64,000 nucleotides of DNA from an uncultured Desulfobacterales bacterium (GTDB lineage: Bacteria > Desulfobacterota > Desulfobacteria > Desulfobacterales > JAHEIW01), in the NCBI GenBank assembly GCA_947259495.1, contig CAMYLV010000009.1:1-64000 (forward strand). Reading direction: 5' to 3'. The translations under genes and the position numbers were made by a program. Shown one piece after another: positions 38,252 to 47,083 of the stretch (the stretch's first letter is position 1; each line of letters opens with the position of its first letter). The notes beneath the pieces are model-generated. The model saw nothing but the letters and a program-made list of their open reading frames with translations. It was not told the origin of the DNA and made no database searches.

Positions 38252-38590
38252 TTAGAAGCGCGGCAGGTGCAGTTCGTCAATATGGTGTTTATTTTCCCTG
38301 ACAAAATGATTGACGTAAGGCGGAACCACCTGCCGGTTCAAATAGTATTTAAAATCCGTATCTATTTTATCTTTGGAAACGGTGGCAACCGGCCAGTCCT
38401 CGGCAGATTTACAGAAAACATCATATTCGCTGTTTCCGGTCACGCGCGAAATTTTATACAGGTAAAACTCCATTGAGTCCTGATGCTTCTGGATTTTTCG
38501 GGCATTTAATTTATACAGGGCTACCAGTCCCATCCCCGCCAGCAGGGCAATGCACACGCTGCCAATTACATTTATGATTTCAGTAAACAT
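38252..38590 (-). CDS. Hypothetical membrane-anchored protein
   Basis: Probable start MFTEIINVIGSVCIALLAGMGLVALYKLNARK (RBS GGAGAAAG); one N-terminal TM. Confidence 0.6.
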   Translation of the reverse strand: MFTEIINVIGSVCIALLAGMGLVALYKLNARKIQKHQDSMEFYLYKISRVTGNSEYDVFCKSAEDWPVATVSKDKIDTDFKYYLNRQVVPPYVNHFVRENKHHIDELHLPRF

Positions 38591-38769
38591 CGATCTTTCT
38601 CCGAAAAATTTTTTCCACAATAGATATCGGTAAAGTCGTCCGTGTTCCTTAGACCCATAAATGGGATAATTCAGCCCGGCAGCAGGATTATCCTGAACAA
38701 GGACGAATTCAGCCAAAATGCCGGGGGTATATGATAAGCACGAAGTAAAAATTGCAAATCACATGCCAT

Positions 38770-38880
38770 TATAGTGGTTGTCAAAAAAACGTTGCGTTAA
38801 TCCAACGTTTTTTTCTACAACCACTTATACCCCAATTCCGTAATTGGGTGGTTTTTAACCGGGTGCTTTGCACCCGGATA
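38770..38880 (-). repeat. GTTGTAGAAAAAACGTT inverted-repeat element, copy B (long form)
   Basis: tatagtggttgtcaaaaaaacgttgcgttaatccaacgtttttttctacaaccacttataccccaattccgtaattggg...ccgggtgctttgcacccgg. Confidence 0.85.
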
Positions 38881-39182
38881 TCTTAAGCGCCAGATGTCCC
38901 TCACAAAGCTTTGCCGCATCGATGGTGGGGTCACCGCATCAGCAGTATTGTGGACTCCGCAAAATCCGTCAAATTACAGTCCTTAATGCTACCCGGCAAC
39001 GTCAGGATTTTGGCAGGATTGAATAAAATAGATCCAAAACCGACGTGGCGCTGCGATTCCAAATAAGCGTGCATCGGTTGGACGGCTTGCCTGCGGCGTC
39101 TTTGATGCTTAAGATTTCCTCATCATTCAATCAAACAAATTAACGGGTGCAGGCTGCGCCCGATTTCATTTAACGTATTTCT

Positions 39183-39283
39183 GCCGCTTTTCATATTAAT
39201 GTTCCGAATGGCGGAATTGCGGCATAAATAGTTGTAGAAAAAGAACGTTTTTATATCGGAACGTTTTTTTGACAACCACTATA
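39183..39283 (+). repeat. GTTGTAGAAAAAACGTT inverted-repeat element, copy C
   Basis: ccgcttttcatattaatgttccgaatggcggaattgcggcataaatagttgtagaaaaagaacgtttttatatcggaacgtttttttgacaaccactata. Confidence 0.85.
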
Positions 39284-39297
39284 GAAGGACTTTTACC

Positions 39298-41658
39298 GTG
39301 ACGCCGGAAATTGTACTGGTTTTGTCGATCCTGGCAATAGCGATCGTGTTTTTAATCAGCGAATGGATCCCGATGGAGGTCACCGCTTTGCTGGCACTGG
39401 GCGCTGTGGCCTTGACCGGTCTGGTCACGCCGGTTGAAGCGCTCGCGGGTTTCAGCAACCCGGCGGTTATTACGGTGTGGGCGGTCTTTATTCTCAGCGG
39501 CGGTTTGACCCGAACGGGTGTTGCCAATGTCATTGGTCGCTTTGTCCTACGCCTGGCGGGCGACAGTCAAACGGTCATGGTCATCGTTATCATGCTAACA
39601 GCCGGGGTGATGTCGGCTATCATGAACAATGTGGCGGTTGCGGCTCTGATGCTGCCGGTGGTCATGGATATTGCCCGCCACACCGGCAGTCCGCCCTCCC
39701 GGCTGTTGATGCCGCTGGCATATGGTTCGCTGTTGGGCGGTCTTACCACGCAGATCGGCACCCCCCCCAACATTCTGGTCACCGACGCCCTGCGCGATGC
39801 AGGACTCAAGCCCTACACCTTTTTTGATTTTACGCCCATCGGCCTGATCATCATGTTTGGCGGCATCGCCGTTATGACCTTTATCGGCCGTTACCTGCTG
39901 CCGCAGCGAGACGTCGCCAAAGATTCATCCCGCGCCAAGGGGGTCGACTGGCAGTCTCAAGACGATCCGGGAGAACAGCTGTTTAAAATCCGTATCCCGG
40001 CAGCCTCGAATCTGATCAACAAAACCCTGGCAGACAGCCGCATGGGATCGATCCTGGGCTGGAATGTTATCGGTATTACGCGCCATGAGCGCACCATCCT
40101 GGCGCCCGGGCCTTCCGATATTTTGCAGGCCAATGACCTGTTGACCGTTGAGGGCCGCATTGAAAATTTAGATGACCTGAAAAGCTGGCAGCAGTTGATT
40201 GTTGAAGACCAAAAAATCGATATAACCGAACCGTATTCGGATGAGATCAAAATCGGTGAAGTCCGCGTGCCGCCCGCCTCCCGGTTTGTGGGCAAAACCC
40301 TGAATGTCATGGAGTTTCGCACTCAATTTGGTGCCAATGTGCTGGCCATTTACCGCAACGGCAGCACCAAACGCACCCATCTGTCGGATGATCCCCTGCA
40401 GCCCCAGGATCGGCTGCTGGTGGCCGGTCATCAGGAGCGCCTGGAGGCGCTCAGGGAAACATCCGGATTCGATCAATTTCGCTTTGTTCCCCGCCAGGAA
40501 CTGATCGATGCTTATCATCTACATGAACGCCTGATGGTCATGCGGGTACCGCCGGACTCGCCGCTGGCTGGAAAATCACTCAAACACAGCCGTCTGGGAG
40601 ATGCGCTGGGCAGCCGGGTCCTGGGGATCATGCGGGGAAACGATCCCATCGTCATGCCGGAGCCCCAGGAAGTCCTGCAGGCTGACGATCGGCTGGCGGT
40701 TGAAGGTCGTCTGCGGGATTTTGAAGAATTGCAGGAACTTGAAAAACTGCAAATTGAACGGCGCACCCGCCCGGATATTCAATCACTGGTTTCGGGAAAT
40801 TTCGGCGTGGTGGAGGCTATCCTTTCCCCCCAGACAACTCTGGTGGGAAAAACCTTGCGCCAGTTGAATTTCCGTGAAAAATACGGTTTGAATGTTCTGG
40901 CCATCTGGCGCCGGGGCAACGCATTTCGGTCCGATCTGCGCGATATGGACCTGCGCTTCGGCGATGCTATCCTGCTACTGGGCCCGCGCGACAAACTCCA
41001 GCTGCTGGGCCGCGAGCCGGATTTTGTGGTTTTGACCGAAATGGCCCAGGAGGAATTACGGCTGGAGAAAATAAAAATCTCCGTTTTTATCATGGTGGCG
41101 GTTCTATTTCCGGTCATCATGGGATGGGTACCCATCTACATCGCTGCGGTGGTGGGAGCCGCTTTGATGGTCCTTTGCGGCTGCCTGACTATGGAAGAGG
41201 CCTACCGGCAAATCGAGTGGAAGGCCGTATTTTTAATCGCCGGCATGTTGCCCCTGGGAACGGCCCTGGATCAAACCGGCGCCGCCCGGATGATCGCCGA
41301 AACAGTTGTCGCGCTGGTGGGTCCTTTTGGTCCTACAGCAGTGATGTTCGGCCTGGTGGCCTTGACTTTTGCGGCCACCTGTTTTGTTCCCACCGCCGCC
41401 CTGATCGTTCTGATGGCGCCCATCGTATTGAGCACCGCGGCCAACACGGGGATGTCTCCTTATGCGCTGCTGATGGCGGTGGCCATGGCCGCCTCAGCCA
41501 GTTTTATGACCCCTATATCGCACCCGGCCAATATTCTGGTGATGGGGCCTGGGGGATATCGTTTTCTGGATTATATCAAGGTCGGCGGTCTGCTGACCCT
41601 GGTCATTTTGCTGATCATCGTTTTTGTGCTACCCTATTTCTGGCCCCTGGCCGGCTGA
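39298..41658 (+). CDS. SLC13/ArsB-type permease with TrkA-C domains (GTG start)
   Basis: 'EWIPMEVTALLALGAVALTGLVTPVEALAGFSNPAVITV', repeated TrkA-C-like 'VPPASRFVGKTL', 'GGLTTQIGTPPNILV'. Confidence 0.92.
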   Translation: MTPEIVLVLSILAIAIVFLISEWIPMEVTALLALGAVALTGLVTPVEALAGFSNPAVITVWAVFILSGGLTRTGVANVIGRFVLRLAGDSQTVMVIVIMLTAGVMSAIMNNVAVAALMLPVVMDIARHTGSPPSRLLMPLAYGSLLGGLTTQIGTPPNILVTDALRDAGLKPYTFFDFTPIGLIIMFGGIAVMTFIGRYLLPQRDVAKDSSRAKGVDWQSQDDPGEQLFKIRIPAASNLINKTLADSRMGSILGWNVIGITRHERTILAPGPSDILQANDLLTVEGRIENLDDLKSWQQLIVEDQKIDITEPYSDEIKIGEVRVPPASRFVGKTLNVMEFRTQFGANVLAIYRNGSTKRTHLSDDPLQPQDRLLVAGHQERLEALRETSGFDQFRFVPRQELIDAYHLHERLMVMRVPPDSPLAGKSLKHSRLGDALGSRVLGIMRGNDPIVMPEPQEVLQADDRLAVEGRLRDFEELQELEKLQIERRTRPDIQSLVSGNFGVVEAILSPQTTLVGKTLRQLNFREKYGLNVLAIWRRGNAFRSDLRDMDLRFGDAILLLGPRDKLQLLGREPDFVVLTEMAQEELRLEKIKISVFIMVAVLFPVIMGWVPIYIAAVVGAALMVLCGCLTMEEAYRQIEWKAVFLIAGMLPLGTALDQTGAARMIAETVVALVGPFGPTAVMFGLVALTFAATCFVPTAALIVLMAPIVLSTAANTGMSPYALLMAVAMAASASFMTPISHPANILVMGPGGYRFLDYIKVGGLLTLVILLIIVFVLPYFWPLAG

Positions 41659-41742
41659 CAGTGATCAATCAATGCAATCATAACACGCCGACCCCTTGTC
41701 GACGGGTCGTGTTGAAGGTCATCGCGTAAAGGAGGTGGCACA

Positions 41743-42987
41743 ATGGGTTATCTGATCGGAGAGACTCTCGTATATCTGATATTGGCGGCGATCATCGGAG
41801 CCGCCATTGCCTGGTTACTGCGGGGGGTGGGCTGTCGCTCCAGTGAAAATCAGCTCAAGACGGAGCTTGAACAAACCCGCAGCGCACTGGAAACTGCCGA
41901 AACCAACGGGCGTTCGCTTGAAAGCGCGCTCAACGAGCTGCGTGCTGAGATGGACAGTGAAGCCCGCAAACTTGAGGCCAGAATCAGGGGACTGGAAATC
42001 GAAAACGGCAAGCTCCAAGAGACACTCAGCGAACTGGAACCCCTGCCGGGCAGAGTTCAGGAGTGCGATACCATCATCGGCCACTGGGAAAGAGATTTTC
42101 AAAACCTTCAACAGCAGAGTGAGAGCGAAATTGCCAAACTGCAAGATAAAATTGCCGGGCTGGAACCGTTGCAGGCGGAGCTGGAAAACTCTCAAAAAGC
42201 ATATACGAAACTCAGCACTGAACTTCAGGCGTTACAAACCGTTGCACATCAGGAAAATCGAAAAGCACTACAAATTTCAAATCTGCAAAATGAGATTAAA
42301 AAATTGCAGTCCGTGTCGGCAAAGATAAAAGAGCGCGATACAACCGTGGAGCACCTCCAAAGCCAGTTGCGCTCCCAAGCCAAAACCAAGGATGAAGAAA
42401 TTGCACGCCTGCAAAAGGAGCTACAAACGCAGCACCGCAGCCGGCGGAAAAAAATTGACGCACTTGCTGAAAGGCTAACTAAAATCGAGCACCTGCCGCA
42501 AACCCTGGCCGAGCGCCAGCAGAAAATTACCCGTTTGCAGGAACAGCTGGGCAATGTGGAGCAACAAAAAAACCAGGAGCTGAGCGTGCTCAAGGCTAAA
42601 ATCAAAACGCTTGAGCCCTTTAAGGCGGCAGCTCAAGAACACAGCCGCGAGGTCGATCAGCTCAAACAACAGCTGGCAGCCGGCAAAAGCCGGGCAAAAC
42701 CCGCTGCCGGTGCAACAAAATCAGGCAAGCGTCCCCGGAAAAAGCAATTGTACACACCGCCGAAAGAAAAAGATGATCTCAAGCTCATCTATGGCATTGG
42801 TCCGGTAATGGAGCGGACCCTAAACAAACTGGGGGTGACTTCCTTTCAGCAGATAGCCAAATTTTCCCGCAAAGATATCGAACGCGTCGCCGGGGCGCTG
42901 CAATCCTTTCCAGATCGCATCATGCGCGATAACTGGGTCGGAGGTGCCAAAAAAGAATATCGCAAAAAATACGGTAAAACGCTTTAG
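41743..42987 (+). CDS. N-terminal TM, long coiled-coil, C-terminal helix-hairpin-helix-like domain protein
   Basis: Heptad-rich Gln/Glu/Leu core; C-terminal 'LKLIYGIGPVMERTLNKLGVTSFQQIAKFSRKDIERV'. Confidence 0.8.
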   Translation: MGYLIGETLVYLILAAIIGAAIAWLLRGVGCRSSENQLKTELEQTRSALETAETNGRSLESALNELRAEMDSEARKLEARIRGLEIENGKLQETLSELEPLPGRVQECDTIIGHWERDFQNLQQQSESEIAKLQDKIAGLEPLQAELENSQKAYTKLSTELQALQTVAHQENRKALQISNLQNEIKKLQSVSAKIKERDTTVEHLQSQLRSQAKTKDEEIARLQKELQTQHRSRRKKIDALAERLTKIEHLPQTLAERQQKITRLQEQLGNVEQQKNQELSVLKAKIKTLEPFKAAAQEHSREVDQLKQQLAAGKSRAKPAAGATKSGKRPRKKQLYTPPKEKDDLKLIYGIGPVMERTLNKLGVTSFQQIAKFSRKDIERVAGALQSFPDRIMRDNWVGGAKKEYRKKYGKTL

Positions 42988-43121
42988 CAGATTTGGATAA
43001 TTAGGATGGGATGGGGGTGTCAGGGAAAAGATCACCTCGCGGAGTCAATGTCAATTAAGAAAATGTAAAGGGGGATATACTGACCCGAACCAGAGACAAA
43101 AGCAGAATTGGCATAGGACTC

Positions 43122-43280
43122 ATGTATAAGGCGTCGGCTTCCTGTTATATACTTTCCTCCATCCGGAAAAGATTATCCCCCCCTGAAGGCCACATGCTGT
43201 TTGACATGGTTTTAAGCACCTTATCGGATGATAAGCGCTCGTGGCTTAAAACAGCCATGGCAGCATGGATTTCCCCTTAA
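43122..43280 (+). CDS. Possible 52-aa small protein
   Basis: Manual ORF MYKASASCYILSSIRKRLSPPEGHMLFDMVLSTLSDDKRSWLKTAMAAWISP*; below the ORF-track cutoff. Confidence 0.25.
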   Translation: MYKASASCYILSSIRKRLSPPEGHMLFDMVLSTLSDDKRSWLKTAMAAWISP

Positions 43281-43339
43281 GAAAAACCAGTGATTTGCCG
43301 ATATTATTGCAGGCAAAAAGCCAGGGAGATTTTTCGATA

Positions 43340-43450
43340 ATTCGGGTGCAAAGCACCCGGTTTGAAAACACCCAAATACGGAATTGGGGTATTAGTGGTT
43401 GTAGAAAAAAACGTTGGACTAACAGAACGTTTTTCTGACAAACACTATAA
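43340..43450 (+). repeat. GTTGTAGAAAAAACGTT inverted-repeat element, copy D (long form)
   Basis: cgggtgcaaagcacccggtttgaaaacacccaaatacggaattggggtattagtggttgtagaaaaaaacgttggactaacagaacgtttttctgacaaacactata. Confidence 0.85.
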
Positions 43451-43469
43451 AGGACTGCAGGTGGAATTT

Positions 43470-43751
43470 ATGATTAATGATCACATCGTACAGCGCAGAA
43501 GCGGTGAAGATCGGCGTAAAAAACACGACAGACGCAGCGGTTTTGACCGACGTACCGGGAGCTTTGCCAAAGGATTTGATGAAAATGGCCAGGAAAACGT
43601 CTATACCACCAAAGAGGCCTGTGAATATCTTAAGATTTCGCGCCCCACCTATCTCAAGTACATTGCGGAAGGCCGCCTCAGAGCCATTAAAGTCGGCCGC
43701 GGTTGGCGCACGCTCAAAACCGAACTGGACCGGTTTTTACGCGGAGACTAA
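43470..43751 (+). CDS. Excisionase/MerR-like HTH DNA-binding protein with RRSGxDRR-rich N-terminus
   Basis: 'YTTKEACEYLKISRPTYLKYIAEGRLRAIKVGRGWRTLKTELDRFL' (HTH_17-like). Confidence 0.85.
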   Translation: MINDHIVQRRSGEDRRKKHDRRSGFDRRTGSFAKGFDENGQENVYTTKEACEYLKISRPTYLKYIAEGRLRAIKVGRGWRTLKTELDRFLRGD

Positions 43752-43762
43752 ATCTTTTCTAC

Positions 43763-44182
43763 TTAATTCATAAAGCCGCCGCTACCGCCGGAAACTTTAC
43801 TTTCGCTTACTTTTCGAACGATACCGCTTTTTTCAAAATAGACATATAAATTGCAATTTTTTTTATCAATTGAAACCCGACCCGCACCCAGCCGGTCTTT
43901 ACTGAATGACTTGAAAGCAGACCCGCCGCTGCTGCCGCTGGGCGAGGTGACTTTATAAGTATACTTCCACAGTTCGCCTTTATTTAGCGCACCTTCAACC
44001 TTGTCGGGATCGCCGATGAGTTGCTTCACATCTTCTTTGGTCGACTTGCCCTGCTGAATCTGACCAATAATCTTGGGATCGCACACATCGCTGTTACCGC
44101 TAGCTGAACGGGCAAAATCGGGCAAAACTATTGCCATTGTAAATAGACAAACCGTCAGGGCGGTTATATATTTACCATTCAT
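43763..44182 (-). CDS. SmpA/OmlA (BamE)-like exported protein
   Basis: Signal peptide, 'IGQIQQGKSTKEDVKQLIGDPDKVEGALNKGELWKYTY'. Confidence 0.65.
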   Translation of the reverse strand: MNGKYITALTVCLFTMAIVLPDFARSASGNSDVCDPKIIGQIQQGKSTKEDVKQLIGDPDKVEGALNKGELWKYTYKVTSPSGSSGGSAFKSFSKDRLGAGRVSIDKKNCNLYVYFEKSGIVRKVSESKVSGGSGGFMN

Positions 44183-44365
44183 ATTTTATCCTCCTTTCCA
44201 CAAACGGCAAAGGAAACTGAGAACCAGATGATGATTTTTGTGGTTAAAGATAATTCCCTAATTTTGATTGACAACCCCGAGCTTGAAATAAGCGTTGACA
44301 GATGACATCAAACATATTGACTTTGACAGCCATACCGGAGACATAAAAGCCGCAGGAGACAAAAA

Positions 44366-45274
44366 TTGAAACCCATAAAATTGGCAACCATGGATTGCCA
44401 ACAGGTCTGTGAAGAGATCGGTGATTTTGTCATCGAAATGGTGCTGACGACCGCTTCCAGCGGGTGTGTGATCGGATTGTCGGGTGGCGTCGATTCGAGC
44501 ACGGCGGCAGCGCTGATCAAAACCGGTTTTGATCGCCATAATGCCAAACTTGCAAAAGATCAGCCGGCGCATGAGTTGGTGGGCTATATCTTGCCGTCAA
44601 GCATCAATGCGACCCGGGACGAAACCGACGCCGCTTCGGTGGCCGAACATCTGGGGTTGCGTTATGAAATTCACAACATCGAAGGCCTGCTGGAACCTTT
44701 CAAGTTAACCAATCCGGAAGCATTTGATGATAAATTCCATAAAGGCAATATGATCTCCAGGATCCGGGCCAACGTTTTGTCAACCAAAGCAGCGACAGAA
44801 AATAAAATTTTAGCCGGCACCGGCAACCGCGATGAAGATTTCGGCATCGGTTATTACACCCTTTTCGGGGACGGGGCCGTGCACCTCAGCCCCATCGCCG
44901 GTTTACCCAAACGGCTTGTACGTGAAATGGCCGCCTTCCTGGGGCTGGACAAACAGATCATCCACCGCGAACCGACTGCCGGTTTGGAACCGGGCCAGAG
45001 CGATTTTAAAGACCTGGGATATGATTATGATGTGGTTGAAATGATCACCGAGGGCCTTGAGCAGGGGTTTTCCAAAGAGGTGCTGATCAAACACACGCAA
45101 ATTGCCCCGCTGGTCAAGCGACAAATCAAGCAATACCAATCGCTTTACGGCGATGAAAAGTTGCCTTCCGTGGTAGCCGTAGTGGAAGATGTGATCAAGC
45201 GGCATCAGCAGGCCAAAGGCAAAATGAAAATTATCCATCCGCCCAAACCCAAAATCACATTGACATACGATTGA
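44366..45274 (+). CDS. nadE: NAD(+) synthetase
   Basis: SGGVDSSTAAALI, 'GTGNRDEDFGIGYYTLFGDGAVHLSPIAGLPKRLVREMA'. Confidence 0.95.
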   Translation: MKPIKLATMDCQQVCEEIGDFVIEMVLTTASSGCVIGLSGGVDSSTAAALIKTGFDRHNAKLAKDQPAHELVGYILPSSINATRDETDAASVAEHLGLRYEIHNIEGLLEPFKLTNPEAFDDKFHKGNMISRIRANVLSTKAATENKILAGTGNRDEDFGIGYYTLFGDGAVHLSPIAGLPKRLVREMAAFLGLDKQIIHREPTAGLEPGQSDFKDLGYDYDVVEMITEGLEQGFSKEVLIKHTQIAPLVKRQIKQYQSLYGDEKLPSVVAVVEDVIKRHQQAKGKMKIIHPPKPKITLTYD

Positions 45275-45302
45275 TCAATTTTTGCTTTTCTCTAAATAAT
45301 TT

Positions 45303-45403
45303 ATACCGCTTTTCATAATAGTGTCCCGATTCACGGAATTGCGGCATAAGGGGTTGTAGAAAAAACGTTTGAATATCGGAACGTTTTTTTGACAACCACT
45401 ATA
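45303..45403 (+). repeat. GTTGTAGAAAAAACGTT inverted-repeat element, copy E
   Basis: taccgcttttcataatagtgtcccgattcacggaattgcggcataaggggttgtagaaaaaacgtttgaatatcggaacgtttttttgacaaccactata. Confidence 0.85.
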
Positions 45404-45437
45404 ACACCCAAAAAAGACCATAGATGAGGGGAGAAAA

Positions 45438-45920
45438 ATGTCTGAAGATGCCTTGCGCAAGCAATTATATGGATCATTTAAAAACCGCGCCATGATGTAC
45501 TGGCACATTTTTGAAGCACTGAAGATAGAAGTCGGCGAACAAAAAGCCACCGAGATCATAAACCGCGGGATATACAACCGCGGCCTGGAAATCGGCAAGC
45601 CGTTCAAAAAATTCGCGCCCGCTGACCTGCACGGATTAAAACATGCCTTTTTCGATTTTATTCCCGATGGGGGCAAAATGTTTGATCCCGAAGTGTTGAA
45701 ATGTGATGAGAGCGGCCTGGTCATTAAGATGCGCCGCTGCCCCCTGAAAGAGGTCTGGCAGAATGCGGGGTTAAGGGATAGCGACATTGCCAAGATGTGT
45801 GATATGGCGGGCATTGTTGATAAAGGCACCTTCGAAGGTGCCGGGTTTGGCTTTTCAGCTGAAACCTGGGCGCCGGGACAGCAAGGGTGCTGCCTGCTAA
45901 AAATTAGGCCTGGAAAATAA
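45438..45920 (+). CDS. L-2-amino-thiazoline-4-carboxylic acid hydrolase family protein
   Basis: 'CPLKEVWQNAGLRDSDIAKMCDMAGIVDKGTFEGAGFGFSAETWAPGQQGCCLLKIRPG' resembles the ATC hydrolase family. Confidence 0.75.
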   Translation: MSEDALRKQLYGSFKNRAMMYWHIFEALKIEVGEQKATEIINRGIYNRGLEIGKPFKKFAPADLHGLKHAFFDFIPDGGKMFDPEVLKCDESGLVIKMRRCPLKEVWQNAGLRDSDIAKMCDMAGIVDKGTFEGAGFGFSAETWAPGQQGCCLLKIRPGK

Positions 45921-46121
45921 AGCATCCAGACGGCTTTTCATGATCATGACGGAAAAAAAAGCTAAAGTTAACCGTAATATGGCAGATAATAATATCGGGG
46001 GATTTGTGACTTTCTGGCGCGGTAATGCCGTCCGCAAAATCCAAATTGCCCCCTTATCAGCGTACAGTCCAGCATTCGGACAATCGATCCGTTCATAATT
46101 GCCCGGCCTTGGGGGGCTTAG

Positions 46122-46487
46122 ATGCGTAAGAGTCTTTACCGTTTGGTCTTGATGTTGGTCATTGTCAGTTTCACCTGCCTGATTGGCGGCTGTAATTCAA
46201 TTCCGGTTCCGGAAGAAAAAAAATCTTATATCGGAACATGGGAAGGTGTCGGCTTTCACCTGACCATAAGCGACAATGGCGGCGTTAATTACCGGCGGGT
46301 AAATGGAAAACGTTCAACCAAGGTCTCCGGTCCCCTGAAAAATTTTGCGGGGGATGATTTCATTGTCGGTGTGCTGTTTTTCACTACAACCTTTGAGGTG
46401 CATAAGCCGCCATACCTGGATGGCGACGACTGGTTCATGGTGGTCGACGGCGTTGAATTGAGAAAAGTTGCCGGACCGATTACCTGA
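46122..46487 (+). CDS. Hypothetical lipoprotein
   Basis: Lipobox SFTCLIGGCNSI. Confidence 0.6.
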   Translation: MRKSLYRLVLMLVIVSFTCLIGGCNSIPVPEEKKSYIGTWEGVGFHLTISDNGGVNYRRVNGKRSTKVSGPLKNFAGDDFIVGVLFFTTTFEVHKPPYLDGDDWFMVVDGVELRKVAGPIT

Positions 46488-46519
46488 ACCTTTTTAATAA
46501 GCGCTTCACCCTCCACTTT

Positions 46520-46576
46520 TAGAGATTGTAAAAAAAACATTGTGGTATTCAAACGTTTTTTTTACAACCACTATAA
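46520..46576 (+). repeat. GTTGTAGAAAAAACGTT inverted-repeat element, copy F (short form)
   Basis: tagagattgtaaaaaaaacattgtggtattcaaacgttttttttacaaccactata. Confidence 0.75.
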
Positions 46577-46607
46577 ACGCCTTCGAAAATAGTAAAGGAG
46601 TTGAAGC

Positions 46608-47072
46608 ATGCGCCTGAAATGGACTGGCCTGGTGGTTCTTCTGGGATTTTTCGCGGTATCCTGTGCCACAGACTCCGGACCACGATTCAAAAATTTGCGA
46701 GCCGCAGAGCAACAGCGAACCCAGCAGCAATTGGAGAACAACTGGTCTCAATACATAATTTATTACATTCCGCAACATGCCGTTTTATTTGATCCTAAAG
46801 ATGACAATAACACCCTGAAGGTGAGCGGACGGTGGATCAAGGTGGGTGATCAAAAGACCTGGATAGCAATTTTGCGGCAAAACACCCAGACTTCTGACAA
46901 TATTATCAGTGTCTGGCTGGGTTCAAGAACCGGATTTCTTGAAATCATCGGACCCGATGAACAGTTTTTCGGTTATTTGGTCCATGAAAAAATGGACCTG
47001 GTGGCGCTAAAAATCATCGACCGCAATACGATGCGAATCTATTACTCACCGCAAAGAACCGACGGACCTTGA
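46608..47072 (+). CDS. Hypothetical lipoprotein
   Basis: MRLKWTGLVVLLGFFAVSCATD lipobox. Confidence 0.65.
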   Translation: MRLKWTGLVVLLGFFAVSCATDSGPRFKNLRAAEQQRTQQQLENNWSQYIIYYIPQHAVLFDPKDDNNTLKVSGRWIKVGDQKTWIAILRQNTQTSDNIISVWLGSRTGFLEIIGPDEQFFGYLVHEKMDLVALKIIDRNTMRIYYSPQRTDGP

Positions 47073-47083
47073 TGAATCCTCAT

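Noticed and set aside
39477-41729. Alternative-frame ORFs over the SLC13/TrkA-C gene
   Set aside because: Overlap a well-supported CDS; composition typical of out-of-frame translation.
43362-43469. N-terminal extension of the HTH protein through repeat D
   Set aside because: Frame runs through the hairpin repeat by chance; ATG at 43470 gives the conserved RRSGEDRR start.
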